Shown here in pieces: positions 7,371-15,629 of a DNA stretch of 32,071 nt. The translations under genes were made by a program, and so were the position numbers. Origin of the DNA: Aeromonas salmonicida subsp. salmonicida (GTDB lineage: Bacteria > Pseudomonadota > Gammaproteobacteria > Enterobacterales > Aeromonadaceae); assembly GCF_001643305.1 (NCBI RefSeq), contig NZ_LSGW01000061.1:1-32071 (forward strand), given 5' to 3'. The notes under the pieces were generated by a model. It saw only the letters and a program-made list of their open reading frames with translations. It had not been told where the DNA came from and did no database searches. The stretch's first letter is position 1. Each line of letters starts with the position of its first letter.

Positions 7371-8249
7371 CTAGTACAAGGGTTCGCTGACCAGCGGGAT
7401 CTTGGCCATGGTCATCTGCTCGGCCAGCAGGGGCGAACCTGTCAGCAAGACGTGGCGCTGATTGCCGATCACCACCGTATCCCCTTTCAATCCACTGTCG
7501 GCCGTGATGGCCAGCCAGGCTGGCGAGACGCTGCCGATGCTGATATTCGGGTAGATGATGCTGAGCATGTATTGCGGTGCCAGCTCTGCCAGCAGGCTTG
7601 CCATCAACAGTGCCTTCTCATCGCTGTCTGCCTTGTTGTTCTGCAATGCCTGCAGGGGCGGGGCGAAGTGATCCATCTGTTCCGGTGGCGTGGGTATACC
7701 GCTCAGCCACTCCTGCAACAGGCCGACGCTGGTGGCCAGATCCTTGGCGGAAAACTGCTTTGCCAGGGGTTTGAGATCCCCCTTGAACTGGTAGAACAAC
7801 TGGGAGTAATTGGGGCGCACGCAGGGCAGCTTGCGGTTGGATGGATGAACGCAGGGCACGACCCGCATCTGGTAGAAGGCGTCGTCCTGATATTGCTGGT
7901 AAGCCTGCCAGAACAGGGTCGACTCCATGCTGTCGTCGCGCAGGGTGAAGGCCTGCTCCAGATTGCGAAACTTGGTGGCGGTCTCGGGACTGTTCTGATT
8001 GATGAGATTGATGCTGTTGTAAAGACGCGGGCTTATGTAGGAGTAGAGTGTCTCCAGCGGATAGTTGAGGGCGGCATCGAGCAGGGTCATTTCGTGGCGG
8101 CTGACCGACATGATGCGTTCATTGGTATTCAGTTGCAGTCGCTTCTGTTGCCCGTCAGCAGATTGCCACTGCCAGCTCAGGTTGACCTCGCTTGCCCCGA
8201 CCGTCGATGTGACCACTAGACTCAACAACAGACCTTGTGCCAGTTTCAT
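7371..8249 (-). CDS. exported protein of unknown function, 292 residues
   Basis: I do not recognise a named family. A signal peptide (MKLAQGLLLSLVVTSTVGA, then SEVNLSWQW) predicts a periplasmic or secreted protein. After a strand-forming start (WQWQSADGQQKRLQLNTN) comes a helical middle with two cysteines (VVPCVHPSNRKLPCVRP) that may form a disulfide. The C-terminal part (DEKALLMASLLAELAPQYML, then SPAWLAITAD and TVVIGNQRHVLL) is laid out like a transglutaminase-like protease core, where a Cys normally precedes the DKA-LL helix; here that Cys is absent, so any such domain would be inactive. This resemblance is weak. The gene is divergent from the small exported protein at 8390, with a CRP-like site in between. 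Confidence 0.7.
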   Translation of the reverse strand: MKLAQGLLLSLVVTSTVGASEVNLSWQWQSADGQQKRLQLNTNERIMSVSRHEMTLLDAALNYPLETLYSYISPRLYNSINLINQNSPETATKFRNLEQAFTLRDDSMESTLFWQAYQQYQDDAFYQMRVVPCVHPSNRKLPCVRPNYSQLFYQFKGDLKPLAKQFSAKDLATSVGLLQEWLSGIPTPPEQMDHFAPPLQALQNNKADSDEKALLMASLLAELAPQYMLSIIYPNISIGSVSPAWLAITADSGLKGDTVVIGNQRHVLLTGSPLLAEQMTMAKIPLVSEPLY

Positions 8250-8320
8250 GATGGTGCATCCTGCTCGGGGTGATACTAAACAACTAGGTGAGCCGACCGG
8301 ATTTGGATTGGTTTAGTTTT

Positions 8321-8336
8321 TGTGATCTGGGTAACA
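8321..8336. promoter_or_regulatory. candidate CRP-binding site
   Basis: TGTGA-TCTGGG-TAACA matches 9 of 10 core positions of the CRP site (TGTGA-N6-TCACA). It lies in the 140-bp gap between two divergent genes. For the plus-strand gene, a -10-like TTTAAT at 8355-8360 would put the site near position -39 of the promoter, close to the class II activating position. Confidence 0.45.
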
Positions 8337-8389
8337 GTCTGATAAGGCTTTAAATTTAATTCTCGAAATAAGTCATACAGGAAACTGCC

Positions 8390-8737
8390 ATGAAGCGAAT
8401 TCCCATACTCTTGCTGCTGTTGGCCGCCTTGCCTGCGGCGGCGGGCCAGGTGATCGTCAACCAGGGCATGTCCATTGAGGACACATTCGCGCTGCGAGAC
8501 AAGCTGGCGCGGGAGCATGAATGGCAGGAGTGGCTGCGTTTCCAGCAGGCCATCAAGTGGCTGGAGGTATTGCCGGTCAACTGTGAGCTGATGAGTCAGC
8601 CGGGCGGTGGTTATCGCTGTGGCAGCAACCATTACCGACCCTATCAGCAGGATGGACGGGAGATTTACATCCAGGGCGATCCAGCCGGGGTGACGCAGGG
8701 TCAGCCTCCGTCGCATCCAATGAAGAAGGCGCCTTGA
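8390..8737 (+). CDS. small exported protein of unknown function
   Basis: A 115-residue protein with a signal peptide (MKRIPILLLLLAALPAAAG, then QVIVNQG). The mature part is helical and charged (IEDTFALRDKLAREHEWQEW; FQQAIKWLEVLPVNC) and ends with two cysteines 14 residues apart (C in PVNCELM and in GYRCGSN) that could form a disulfide, then a proline-rich tail. AGGA lies eight bases before the ATG. It is probably periplasmic. No family is recognised. A CRP-like site and an AT-rich -10 region lie upstream. Confidence 0.72.
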   Translation: MKRIPILLLLLAALPAAAGQVIVNQGMSIEDTFALRDKLAREHEWQEWLRFQQAIKWLEVLPVNCELMSQPGGGYRCGSNHYRPYQQDGREIYIQGDPAGVTQGQPPSHPMKKAP

Positions 8738-9098
8738 GGCCAGTGCCGCTCTGTCGCGACTGAGCGAGATTCTGCTTTATCTGAACGGCATCAAGGCATC
8801 GATGGCGGTGCCGTCTACCTCTTCAATGCTCGTGTTGCTATCTCTCGGTCAAGGGATATCACCTCAACCGTTTCCACTTCTTGTTCAACATATAAATGAA
8901 GCAAAGGCGCTATTGGCGCTTTGGCGCCTGACCTCTTCTGGGTGACCGAGAGACGCCCTTGTTTGGGGCTGCATCATGGCTCTGGCTCGGGTTACACTGT
9001 GCCATCGTTGGGCGCAGAAAAAGCAAGATGAGCGACCGTGAGGAGGCCGGACAAATGGCGTCCTCACGGCAGTATCCTTGGCCATGGCAGGAGACAGG
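8738..9098. other. 361-bp non-coding region before the ROK kinase gene
   Basis: No convincing gene is seen; the ORFs that cross it are antisense extensions or short. It holds three GGCGC units that can pair in alternative ways (about 8904-8927, AAAG-G-CGC with GCGCTTT), and the strong hairpin at 9036-9069. The promoter of the kinase-epd unit is probably here, but no clear -35/-10 pair stands out. Confidence 0.5.
9036..9069 (+). promoter_or_regulatory. stable hairpin in the 5' leader of the ROK kinase gene
   Basis: A perfect 9-bp stem, CCGTGAGGA (9036-9044) with TCCTCACGG (9061-9069), is extended by an inner GCC/GGC pair. It ends about 20 nt before the ribosome site (GGAG, 9090-9093) of the gene starting at 9099. 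No U-tract follows, so a leader structure is more likely than a terminator. Confidence 0.5.
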
Positions 9099-10028
9099 AT
9101 GAGCAAGAAATCGTTGGATTGGGGTATCGATCTCGGTGGTACCAAGTGCGAGTGTGTGGTGCTGGATGGCGACGAGGTGCTGCTGCGTCATCGCATCCCC
9201 ACTGAACGTCAGGGCGGTTATCAGCATATGATCGGCCAGATCGTGAAACTGGTAGAGGAGTGCGCGGTCAAACTGAGTCAGCGCCCAACCATCATAGGCA
9301 TGGGCACGCCCGGCGCGCGTGATCCCCAGACAGGGGTGATGAAGAACTGCAATACCACCGAGCTCAACGGCAAGCCGTTCAAGGAAGATCTGGAACGCAG
9401 GCTCGGCGTTCCCGTGCTCATCGCCAACGACGCCAACTGCTTCGCCCTGGCGGAAACCCATCTCGGTGCGGTGCGCCAGCACCATCCCGATGCGAAGGTG
9501 GTGTTCGGCATCATAATGGGCACCGGTGTTGGCTCCGGCATCGTCATCAATGGCAGTATTTTGAATGGCCACCACGGCATCGCCGGTGAGTGGGGCCACA
9601 ATGTGCTCTCCCCCGATGGTCCCGAGTGCTACTGTGGCAAGCGTGGCTGCGTCGAGACCCTCATCAGCGGCCCGGCGCTGGAGGCCTGGTATCAGGCCAA
9701 GACCAAGCGTCATCTGTCGCTGGCCCAGATTGCGGCGACGACGGCTTATGATCATGTGGCCAAACTCACTATCGATCGTTTGCACTTGCTGTTCGGTCAG
9801 GCGCTGGCCAACGTGGTCAATATTCTCGATCCGGATGTCATCGTCATCGGTGGTGGCGTCGGCAATGTGCAGAGCCTCTACAGCGCAGGGCGCCAGACAA
9901 TTTTGCCCTTTCTCTTTAATCCCCGCTTCGCTACCCCCATTATTGCTCCAGCCTTGGGAGACAGCGCCGGTGTGTTCGGGGCCGCACTGCTGGCCCGTGG
10001 CGTATTCCATGACGCCCTGCTGTCGTGA
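9099..10028 (+). CDS. ROK family sugar kinase
   Basis: A 309-residue cytosolic kinase of the ROK family, which phosphorylates hexoses such as fructose, glucose or N-acetylglucosamine with ATP. Visible motifs: the phosphate loop DLGGTKCE near the N-terminus, the substrate segment GMGTPGA, the catalytic aspartate in NDANCF, the GTGVGSG loop, and the zinc-binding pair GEWGH plus CYCGKRGC. The start at 9099 was preferred over the ATG at 9078 because GGAG lies five bases before it and the protein then begins next to the first strand. It precedes epd by 49 nt, in line with a role feeding glycolysis. The substrate cannot be told from sequence; fructokinase or NagK-type activity is possible. Confidence 0.9.
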   Translation: MSKKSLDWGIDLGGTKCECVVLDGDEVLLRHRIPTERQGGYQHMIGQIVKLVEECAVKLSQRPTIIGMGTPGARDPQTGVMKNCNTTELNGKPFKEDLERRLGVPVLIANDANCFALAETHLGAVRQHHPDAKVVFGIIMGTGVGSGIVINGSILNGHHGIAGEWGHNVLSPDGPECYCGKRGCVETLISGPALEAWYQAKTKRHLSLAQIAATTAYDHVAKLTIDRLHLLFGQALANVVNILDPDVIVIGGGVGNVQSLYSAGRQTILPFLFNPRFATPIIAPALGDSAGVFGAALLARGVFHDALLS

Positions 10029-10077
10029 ATCATCCATCCGTTCGTCCCTTTGTCGCAGGTAAGGACACACTTTTTTC

Positions 10078-11088
10078 ATGATCAAGATTGCCATCAATGG
10101 GTACGGGCGGATCGGCCGCAACGTGCTACGTGCTCTTTATGAAAGCGGGCGCGACAAGAACATCAAGATAGTTGCCATCAACGAGCTGGCGGCGCCTGAG
10201 GCCATGGTGCACCTCACGCGTTTTGACACCAGCCACGGTCGTTTCCGCTATCCGGTACAACTGGCGGGTCACAGCATGCTGGTGGGGGAGGATCTCATCT
10301 CCCTGTTTGCCGAGCAGGATCCCGCCAATCTGCCCTGGCGGGCGCTGGGAGTGGACGTGGTGCTCGATTGCACCGGTGTATTCGGCTCGCGGGCCGACGC
10401 CGAACTGCATCTGGGCGCGGGGGCGGGCAAGGTGCTCTTCTCCCATCCGGCGGATGCGGATGTGGATGCCACCATCGTCTACGGAGTGAACCATCAGGTG
10501 CTGACGGGAAGGGAGCGGATCGTCTCCAACGCTTCCTGTACCACCAATTGCGTGGTGCCCGTCATCGAAACATTGCATCGAGAATTCGAGATAAATTGTG
10601 GTACTATTACGACAATTCATTCGGCCATGCATGATCAGCAAGTCATCGATGCCTACCACAGCGACTTGCGTCGAACCCGTGCTGCCAGCCAGTCCATCAT
10701 TCCGGTGGATACCAAGCTGGCAAAGGGGTTGGAGCGAATCCTCCCCCACTTCGCCGGCAAGTTCGAGGCGATCGCGGTACGGGTGCCGACCATCAACGTA
10801 ACGGCAATGGATCTCAGTATTACTGTTCGTAAAAAAGTGACGGTTACTGACGTAAATCAAGCCCTGCAACGGGCATCCAGAGGTACATTAAGCGGTATTC
10901 TGGATTACACGGAGGAGCCATTGGTCTCCGTAGACTTCAATCATGATGCACACTCCTGCATCATCGATGGTACCCAGACACGGGTAAGCGATGCCAACCT
11001 CGTCAAGATGTTGATGTGGTGCGATAACGAATGGGGCTTCGCCAACCGTATGCTGGATACCACCCGGGCCATGATGGCCGCAGGCTGA
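10078..11088 (+). CDS. epd: D-erythrose-4-phosphate dehydrogenase
   Basis: A 336-residue enzyme of the GAPDH fold. Epd oxidises erythrose 4-phosphate to 4-phosphoerythronate with NAD, the first step of the DXP-dependent pyridoxal phosphate pathway. The NAD-binding GYGRIGR (8-14) and the active-site SNASCTTNC with Cys154 are present, as is the C-terminal [10 protein letters not shown]. Length and the following pgk and fbaA genes match the enterobacterial epd-pgk-fbaA cluster, which separates it from true GapA. pdxJ, a later gene of the same pathway, is also in this window. AAGGA lies 12 bases before the ATG, a long spacing. A mid-gene stretch (about 10580-10620) is AT-rich. Confidence 0.93.
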   Translation: MIKIAINGYGRIGRNVLRALYESGRDKNIKIVAINELAAPEAMVHLTRFDTSHGRFRYPVQLAGHSMLVGEDLISLFAEQDPANLPWRALGVDVVLDCTGVFGSRADAELHLGAGAGKVLFSHPADADVDATIVYGVNHQVLTGRERIVSNASCTTNCVVPVIETLHREFEINCGTITTIHSAMHDQQVIDAYHSDLRRTRAASQSIIPVDTKLAKGLERILPHFAGKFEAIAVRVPTINVTAMDLSITVRKKVTVTDVNQALQRASRGTLSGILDYTEEPLVSVDFNHDAHSCIIDGTQTRVSDANLVKMLMWCDNEWGFANRMLDTTRAMMAAG

Positions 11089-11149
11089 GAGCCTGAACGG
11101 GCGCAAGGTTACTGTTTTTAACATTACCTGAAAATATAGAGGACTGAAT

Positions 11150-12313
11150 ATGTCTGTTATCAAGATGACCGACCTGGATCTGGCGGGTAAACGCGTTCTG
11201 ATCCGTGCTGACCTGAACGTACCGGTAAAAGACGGCAAGGTCACTTCCGACGCACGTATCGTGGCGACGCTGCCGACCATCAAGCTGGCTCTGGAAAAGG
11301 GCGCCAAGCTGATGATCACCTCCCACCTGGGTCGCCCGACCGAGGGTGAATACAACGAAGAGTTCTCCCTGGCTCCGGTTGTCAACTATCTGAAAGACGC
11401 TCTGTCCTGCCCGGTCCGCCTGGCCAAGGATTACCTGGATGGCGTAGACGTCGCCGCCGGTGAGCTGGTCGTGCTGGAAAACTGCCGTTTCAACAAAGGC
11501 GAGAAGAAGAACACCGAAGAGCTGGCCAAAAAATACGCCGCCCTGTGTGACGTCTTTGTAATGGATGCGTTCGGTACTGCTCACCGCGCCGAAGGTTCTA
11601 CCTACGGTGTGGCTCAATTTGCCCCGATCGCCTGTGCAGGCCCGCTGCTGGCCGGTGAGCTGGAAGCCCTGGGCAAAGCCATGCTGAAACCCGAGCGCCC
11701 CATGGTTGCCATCGTTGGCGGCTCCAAGGTCTCTACCAAGCTGACCGTGCTGGAATCCCTCTCCAAGATCGCTGACCAGCTGGTGGTCGGTGGTGGCATC
11801 GCCAACACCTTCATCGCGGCTGCCGGTCACAACGTCGGCAAGTCCCTGTGTGAACACGACCTGCTCGACACCGCCAAGAAACTGGCTGCCGAGACCAACA
11901 TTCCGGTCACCACAGACGTGGTCGTGGGCACCGAGTTCTCCGAGTCCACTCCGGCCACCATCAAGTCCGTCTCCGACGTGACCGACGGCGACATGATCTT
12001 CGACATCGGCCCTGACTCTGCCAAGGCCCTGGCCGACATCATCATGAACGCCAAGACCATTCTGTGGAACGGCCCGGTCGGCGTGTTCGAGTTCGACCAG
12101 TTCTCCGCAGGCACCAAGGTGATCGCCGAAGCCATCGCTGCTTCTCCGGCCTTCTCCATCGCTGGCGGTGGTGACACCCTGGCCGCCATCGACAAGTTCG
12201 GCATCGCCGACAAAGTCTCCTACATCTCCACTGGCGGCGGCGCCTTCCTGGAGTTTGTAGAAGGCAAGGTACTGCCGGCTGTTGCGATGCTGGAACAGCG
12301 CGCCAAAGCCTAA
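11150..12313 (+). CDS. pgk: phosphoglycerate kinase
   Basis: A 387-residue cytosolic glycolytic enzyme that interconverts 1,3-bisphosphoglycerate plus ADP and 3-phosphoglycerate plus ATP. The length equals that of the E. coli enzyme. Motifs include the substrate-binding RADLNVPV (19-26), the TSHLGRP segment, GGSKVSTK and the ATP-binding end ([19 protein letters not shown]). AGAGGA lies before the ATG. It is 61 nt after epd. Codon choice is strongly biased to C-ending codons compared with epd, as expected for a highly expressed gene, so it may have its own promoter in or after epd. Confidence 0.97.
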   Translation: MSVIKMTDLDLAGKRVLIRADLNVPVKDGKVTSDARIVATLPTIKLALEKGAKLMITSHLGRPTEGEYNEEFSLAPVVNYLKDALSCPVRLAKDYLDGVDVAAGELVVLENCRFNKGEKKNTEELAKKYAALCDVFVMDAFGTAHRAEGSTYGVAQFAPIACAGPLLAGELEALGKAMLKPERPMVAIVGGSKVSTKLTVLESLSKIADQLVVGGGIANTFIAAAGHNVGKSLCEHDLLDTAKKLAAETNIPVTTDVVVGTEFSESTPATIKSVSDVTDGDMIFDIGPDSAKALADIIMNAKTILWNGPVGVFEFDQFSAGTKVIAEAIAASPAFSIAGGGDTLAAIDKFGIADKVSYISTGGGAFLEFVEGKVLPAVAMLEQRAKA

Positions 12314-12323
12314 TTGACCCGGG

Positions 12324-12345
12324 ACGGGGGGCAAAAGCCTCCCGT
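12324..12345 (+). terminator. terminator or attenuator between pgk and fbaA
   Basis: ACGGGGGGC (12324-12332) pairs with GCCTCCCGT (12337-12345), with one G-U pair and an AAAA loop, followed by TTCGTTTATC. It starts 10 nt after the pgk stop. The broken U-tract suggests partial termination, leaving some read-through into fbaA. Confidence 0.6.
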
Positions 12346-12371
12346 TTCGTTTATCATGTGGCCGCTGTGCC

Positions 12372-12386
12372 GGTTCATGATGAACC
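12372..12386 (+). promoter_or_regulatory. inverted repeat upstream of fbaA
   Basis: GGTTCAT-G-ATGAACC is a perfect 7-1-7 dyad 44 nt before the fbaA ATG and is followed by CCCCATTTTTTATT. It could be an operator for a dimeric regulator, or with the T-run a second weak terminator. Which regulator is not known. Confidence 0.4.
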
Positions 12387-12429
12387 CCCCATTTTTTATT
12401 AACGGCATACGAGAACAGGACGATTAAAC

Positions 12430-13509
12430 ATGTCTAAGAAAATTTTCGACTTCGTAAAACCCGGCGTGATCACTGGTGATGACGTTCAGAAAGTATTCGC
12501 CATCGCCAAAGAGAACGGCTTCGCTCTGCCAGCTGTAAACTGCGTTGGTACCGACTCCGTCAACGCCGTACTGGAAGCGGCTGCCAAGGTCAAAGCGCCG
12601 GTTATCGTTCAGTTCTCCAACGGTGGTGCCGTGTTCACCGCCGGCAAGGGTCTGAAGCTGGAAGGCCAGCAAGCCGCCATCATCGGTGCCATCTCTGGTG
12701 CCAAGCATGTTCACGCCGTTGCCGAAGCCTACGGTGTACCTGTCATCCTGCACACCGACCACGCTGCCAAGAAGCTGCTGCCGTGGATCGACGGTCTGCT
12801 GGAAGCGGGCGAGAAGCACTTTGCTGAAACCGGCAAGCCGCTGTTCTCCTCCCACATGCTGGATCTGTCCGAAGAGTCTCTGGAAGAGAACATCGACATC
12901 TGCTGCGAGTACCTGACCCGCATGGCCAAGATGAACATGACTCTGGAGCTGGAACTGGGTTGCACCGGTGGCGAAGAAGACGGTGTGGACAACAGCCACA
13001 TGGACCAATCCGCCCTGTACACCCAGCCGGAAGACGTGGCTTATGCCTACGAGCGTCTGTCCAAGATCAGCCCGCGTTTCACCATCGCTGCCTCCTTCGG
13101 CAACGTACACGGTGTATACAAGCCGGGTAACGTCAAGCTGACCCCGTCCATCCTGGACGCTTCCCAGAAATTCGTTTCCGAGAAGTTTGGTCTGCCTGCC
13201 AAGTCTCTGGACTTCGTATTCCACGGTGGTTCAGGTTCCACTCTGGAAGAGATCCGCGAGTCCATCTCCTACGGTGTAGTGAAGATGAACATCGACACCG
13301 ACACCCAGTGGGCTACTTGGGAAGGTCTGCTGCACTTCTACAAGACCAACGAAGCTTACCTGCAAGGTCAGCTGGGCAACCCGGAAGGCGCTGACAAGCC
13401 TAACAAGAAGTTCTACGATCCGCGTGTATGGCTGCGTGCCGGTCAGACTTCCATGATCGCCCGTCTGGAGAAAGCCTTCTCCGACCTGAACGCCATCAAC
13501 GTACTGTAA
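12430..13509 (+). CDS. fbaA: class II fructose-bisphosphate aldolase
   Basis: A 359-residue zinc-dependent aldolase that cleaves fructose 1,6-bisphosphate to glyceraldehyde 3-phosphate and dihydroxyacetone phosphate; the length equals that of E. coli FbaA. The metal and catalytic region HTDHAAK has Asp110 and His111, and the later metal/phosphate segments NVHGVYKPGNVKL and FHGGSGS are intact, as is the NIDTDTQWA stretch. Codon bias is as strong as in pgk, in line with high expression. AGGA lies before the ATG. It is the last gene of the glycolytic cluster and is followed by two terminators. Confidence 0.97.
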   Translation: MSKKIFDFVKPGVITGDDVQKVFAIAKENGFALPAVNCVGTDSVNAVLEAAAKVKAPVIVQFSNGGAVFTAGKGLKLEGQQAAIIGAISGAKHVHAVAEAYGVPVILHTDHAAKKLLPWIDGLLEAGEKHFAETGKPLFSSHMLDLSEESLEENIDICCEYLTRMAKMNMTLELELGCTGGEEDGVDNSHMDQSALYTQPEDVAYAYERLSKISPRFTIAASFGNVHGVYKPGNVKLTPSILDASQKFVSEKFGLPAKSLDFVFHGGSGSTLEEIRESISYGVVKMNIDTDTQWATWEGLLHFYKTNEAYLQGQLGNPEGADKPNKKFYDPRVWLRAGQTSMIARLEKAFSDLNAINVL

Positions 13510-13535
13510 TTCGTTACCGTATCTTGATTGCATGC

Positions 13536-13560
13536 AAAGGCGCCCTTCGGGGCGCCTTTT
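13536..13560 (+). terminator. strong fbaA terminator
   Basis: A perfect 10-bp stem AAAGGCGCCC/GGGCGCCTTT (13536-13545 with 13550-13559) has a TTCG tetraloop and runs into T residues. It lies 27 nt beyond the fbaA stop. Because it starts with AAA and ends with TTT it could work from both sides. Confidence 0.92.
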
Positions 13561-13602
13561 GTATTTGTGGGTTGCGGTCATCAGCCCCACGGCGTGACCG
13601 AA

Positions 13603-13632
13603 GCAAAAGGTATCCCCCGGGATGCCTTTTGC
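13603..13632 (+). terminator. second hairpin terminator after fbaA
   Basis: GCAAAAGG (13603-13610) pairs with CCTTTTGC (13625-13632), then a T-G wobble and ATCCC/GGGAT (13612-13616 with 13619-13623): 14 pairs in all, the innermost probably open. ATTTC follows. It is a back-up to the hairpin 43 bp upstream. Confidence 0.7.
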
Positions 13633-13694
13633 ATTTCTGTGATCCTCATGGACTGGATTGGTAGCGGGGGGCTGGGTATTATCGATGACAGGTC

Positions 13695-13710
13695 GTTTAT
13701 TTTAGTAAAC
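13695..13710. promoter_or_regulatory. small inverted repeat upstream of the FAD oxidoreductase gene
   Basis: GTTTA-TTTTAG-TAAAC, an AT-rich 5-6-5 dyad, ends 19 nt before the ATG at 13730. It overlaps where a promoter would be expected and may be an operator. It does not match a regulator consensus that I know. Confidence 0.3.
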
Positions 13711-13729
13711 ACATGGTCACTAAGGCGGG

Positions 13730-15043
13730 ATGCTGAGTATGCAGGCAGGAAAGTTCAACGGATATCAGGAACATGTGGCCTCCTATTATGCGGCCACCCG
13801 CAACGATAATCAGCAGTGGCCAGAACTTGGCGGTGAGCTGAATGTCGATGTCTGCATCATTGGTGGCGGCTTTACCGGCCTCAATACTGCCATCAACCTG
13901 GCACAGGCGGGCTACAAGGTGGCCCTGCTGGAGGCAAACCGCATCGGCTGGGGGGCGTCCGGTCGCAACGGCGGCCAACTCATTCGTGGCATAGGCCACG
14001 ATACCGGCCAGTTCGCCCGCTGTATCGGCGAGCAGGGAGTACGGGAGCTGGATCTGATGGGGTTGGAGGCGGTGCAGTTGGTGCGAGAGCGCATCGAGCA
14101 CTTCAACATCGACTGCGATCTCACCTGGGGTTACTGCGACCTCGCTACCCGTCAGCGCCATCTTGCCGGATTTGAGGAAGAGGCGGCACATCTGGCCAGC
14201 CTGGGTTATCAGCACGAGATCAAGCTGGTGCCACGGGAGGAGATCCACTCAGTGGTGGGGTCGGATCGCTATATTGGCGGCATGATTGACATGGGCTCGG
14301 GTCACCTGCATCCCCTCAATCTGGCGCTGGGTGAGGCGCGCGCCGCGGCCAGCCTGGGTGTTGCTCTGTTCGAGCACTCCCGAGTGTCCCATATCGACTA
14401 TGGCAAGCGGGCGCAGATCACCACGGCCCGTGGCCGGGTGAGTGCCGATTATCTGGTGATAGGTTGCAACGCCTACCTCAATGATCTCAATCCCGAATTG
14501 GGGGGCAGGGTGCTACCGGCGGGCTCTTACATTCTCGCCACTGAGGTGCTGGAGAAGCGGCTGCGCCAGCGCTTGTTGCCGCAGAATATGGCGGTGTGCG
14601 ATCAGAACGTGGCGCTCGACTACTATCGCCTCTCCGCCGATGGTCGCCTGTTGTTTGGTGGTGCCTGCAACTACTCGGGAAGGGACCCGCGGGACATCAA
14701 GGCCTTTATGTTGCCCAAGCTGCTGAGAGTCTTTCCCGAGTTGGCGGGGACGGCCATCGAGTTTCAGTGGGGCGGCATGATAGGGATAGGGGCCAATCGC
14801 TTGCCGCAGATCGGCCGCTTGCAGGATCATCCCAACGTCTTCTATGCCCAGGCTTATTCAGGTCATGGCCTCAACGCCACGCATATGGCGGCCAAGCTGG
14901 TGGCAGAGGCGATCCGCGGCGAGAGCCGGGGCTTCGATCTGTTCAGTGGCGTGCCCCACATGACCTTCCCCGGTGGCCCGGCGTTGCGCTCCCCCCTGCT
15001 GGCGCTCGGCATGCTGTGGCACCGGATGAAGGATCTGTTGTAA
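13730..15043 (+). CDS. FAD-dependent oxidoreductase, PuuB-like (DAO family)
   Basis: A 437-residue flavoenzyme of the D-amino-acid oxidase family. The dinucleotide-binding VDVCIIGGGFTGLNTAINLAQAG begins at about 39 (GGGFTG at 45-50), the FAD contact WGASGRNGGQ follows, and the end has WGGMIGIGANRLPQIGR and YAQAYSGHGLNATHMAAKL. This pattern is that of gamma-glutamylputrescine oxidase (PuuB) and related proteins that oxidise the amino group of glutamylated polyamines or amino acids. No other puu genes are nearby, so the substrate is open. An ATG three codons later is an alternative start; AAGG lies before the first. It is a single gene between the fbaA terminators and the convergent lipoprotein gene. 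Confidence 0.85.
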   Translation: MLSMQAGKFNGYQEHVASYYAATRNDNQQWPELGGELNVDVCIIGGGFTGLNTAINLAQAGYKVALLEANRIGWGASGRNGGQLIRGIGHDTGQFARCIGEQGVRELDLMGLEAVQLVRERIEHFNIDCDLTWGYCDLATRQRHLAGFEEEAAHLASLGYQHEIKLVPREEIHSVVGSDRYIGGMIDMGSGHLHPLNLALGEARAAASLGVALFEHSRVSHIDYGKRAQITTARGRVSADYLVIGCNAYLNDLNPELGGRVLPAGSYILATEVLEKRLRQRLLPQNMAVCDQNVALDYYRLSADGRLLFGGACNYSGRDPRDIKAFMLPKLLRVFPELAGTAIEFQWGGMIGIGANRLPQIGRLQDHPNVFYAQAYSGHGLNATHMAAKLVAEAIRGESRGFDLFSGVPHMTFPGGPALRSPLLALGMLWHRMKDLL

Positions 15044-15083
15044 AGGGCAAGCGCAAGCAGCCCGAAGGGGGCGGGTGGAGGCG

Positions 15084-15497
15084 TTATTGAGCAGGTTCGG
15101 CCAGACGCCAGCCCTGTTCGGTTTTCATCATCCAGACGTCGGTTTCTTGCTGCAGCACTTGACCGGCCTCGAAGTCGCCATATTTTCGCTCCAGCTCCAT
15201 CAGTCCCATCTCTTGCTGGAAGGGACCGACCCTGTCATAGACCAGGTCCTCGTCGTGCAGTACCTGCAACTGATCCAGCCCCAGCTTGAAATGGAGCTGG
15301 TAGCTCACCTTGATCAGATAGACGCCCTCCATCCGCTCTTCTTTGCCGAGAATGGCGAAGTCACTGATCTCGAACAGATTGTCGTCTGTGTCAGACTGGA
15401 GTTTGGCGGTGACCTGATGCTGGATTGCCTCTTCACCGGGTCCTGCGTAACAACCATATAGCCAGAGGGCCAGCAGGGGGATGAACCACTTTTTCAT
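15084..15497 (-). CDS. small lipoprotein of unknown function
   Basis: A 137-residue lipoprotein. The N-terminus MKKWFIPLLALWLYGC is a lipoprotein signal with lipobox LYGC, so the mature protein would start with a lipid-bearing Cys (about residue 16) and be membrane-anchored. The mature part alternates strands and charged helices (YLIKVSYQLHFKLGLDQLQV; GWRLAEPAQ at the end), like a small NTF2-type fold; no family is recognised. I chose the ATG at 15497, since GGAG lies five bases before it; the TTG just before it is too close to that site. It converges on the FAD oxidoreductase gene, with 40 bp between the stops. Confidence 0.75.
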   Translation of the reverse strand: MKKWFIPLLALWLYGCYAGPGEEAIQHQVTAKLQSDTDDNLFEISDFAILGKEERMEGVYLIKVSYQLHFKLGLDQLQVLHDEDLVYDRVGPFQQEMGLMELERKYGDFEAGQVLQQETDVWMMKTEQGWRLAEPAQ

Positions 15498-15596
15498 CAA
15501 AACTCCGGACGAACGAGACGGGAAAGGGCAAATTCTGCCACGCTGCCGATCATATACAAGGGATTGTCAGAAAAATCAGTAGCTAGCCGCGGGTAT

Positions 15597-15621
15597 GGCC
15601 CGGAGCAGTTAACTCCGGGCC
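15597..15621 (-). terminator. hairpin just beyond dsbD
   Basis: A perfect 9-bp stem GGCCCGGAG/CTCCGGGCC (15597-15605 with 15613-15621) with a seven-base loop begins eight bases beyond the dsbD stop. No U-tract follows directly on the minus strand; UUUUU comes only about 25 nt later. It may stop transcription with Rho or protect the mRNA end. Confidence 0.5.
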
Positions 15622-15629
15622 AATGGCCT

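Noticed and set aside
8885..9145. 86-codon minus-strand frame in the gap before the ROK kinase
   Set aside because: It overlaps the kinase start and its leader hairpin, lacks a ribosome site and has no motif.
8910..10121. 403-codon antisense frame over the ROK kinase
   Set aside because: The plus-strand kinase has all catalytic and zinc motifs; the antisense frame has none.
11003..12334. 443-codon antisense frame over pgk
   Set aside because: Shadow created by the strong codon bias of pgk.
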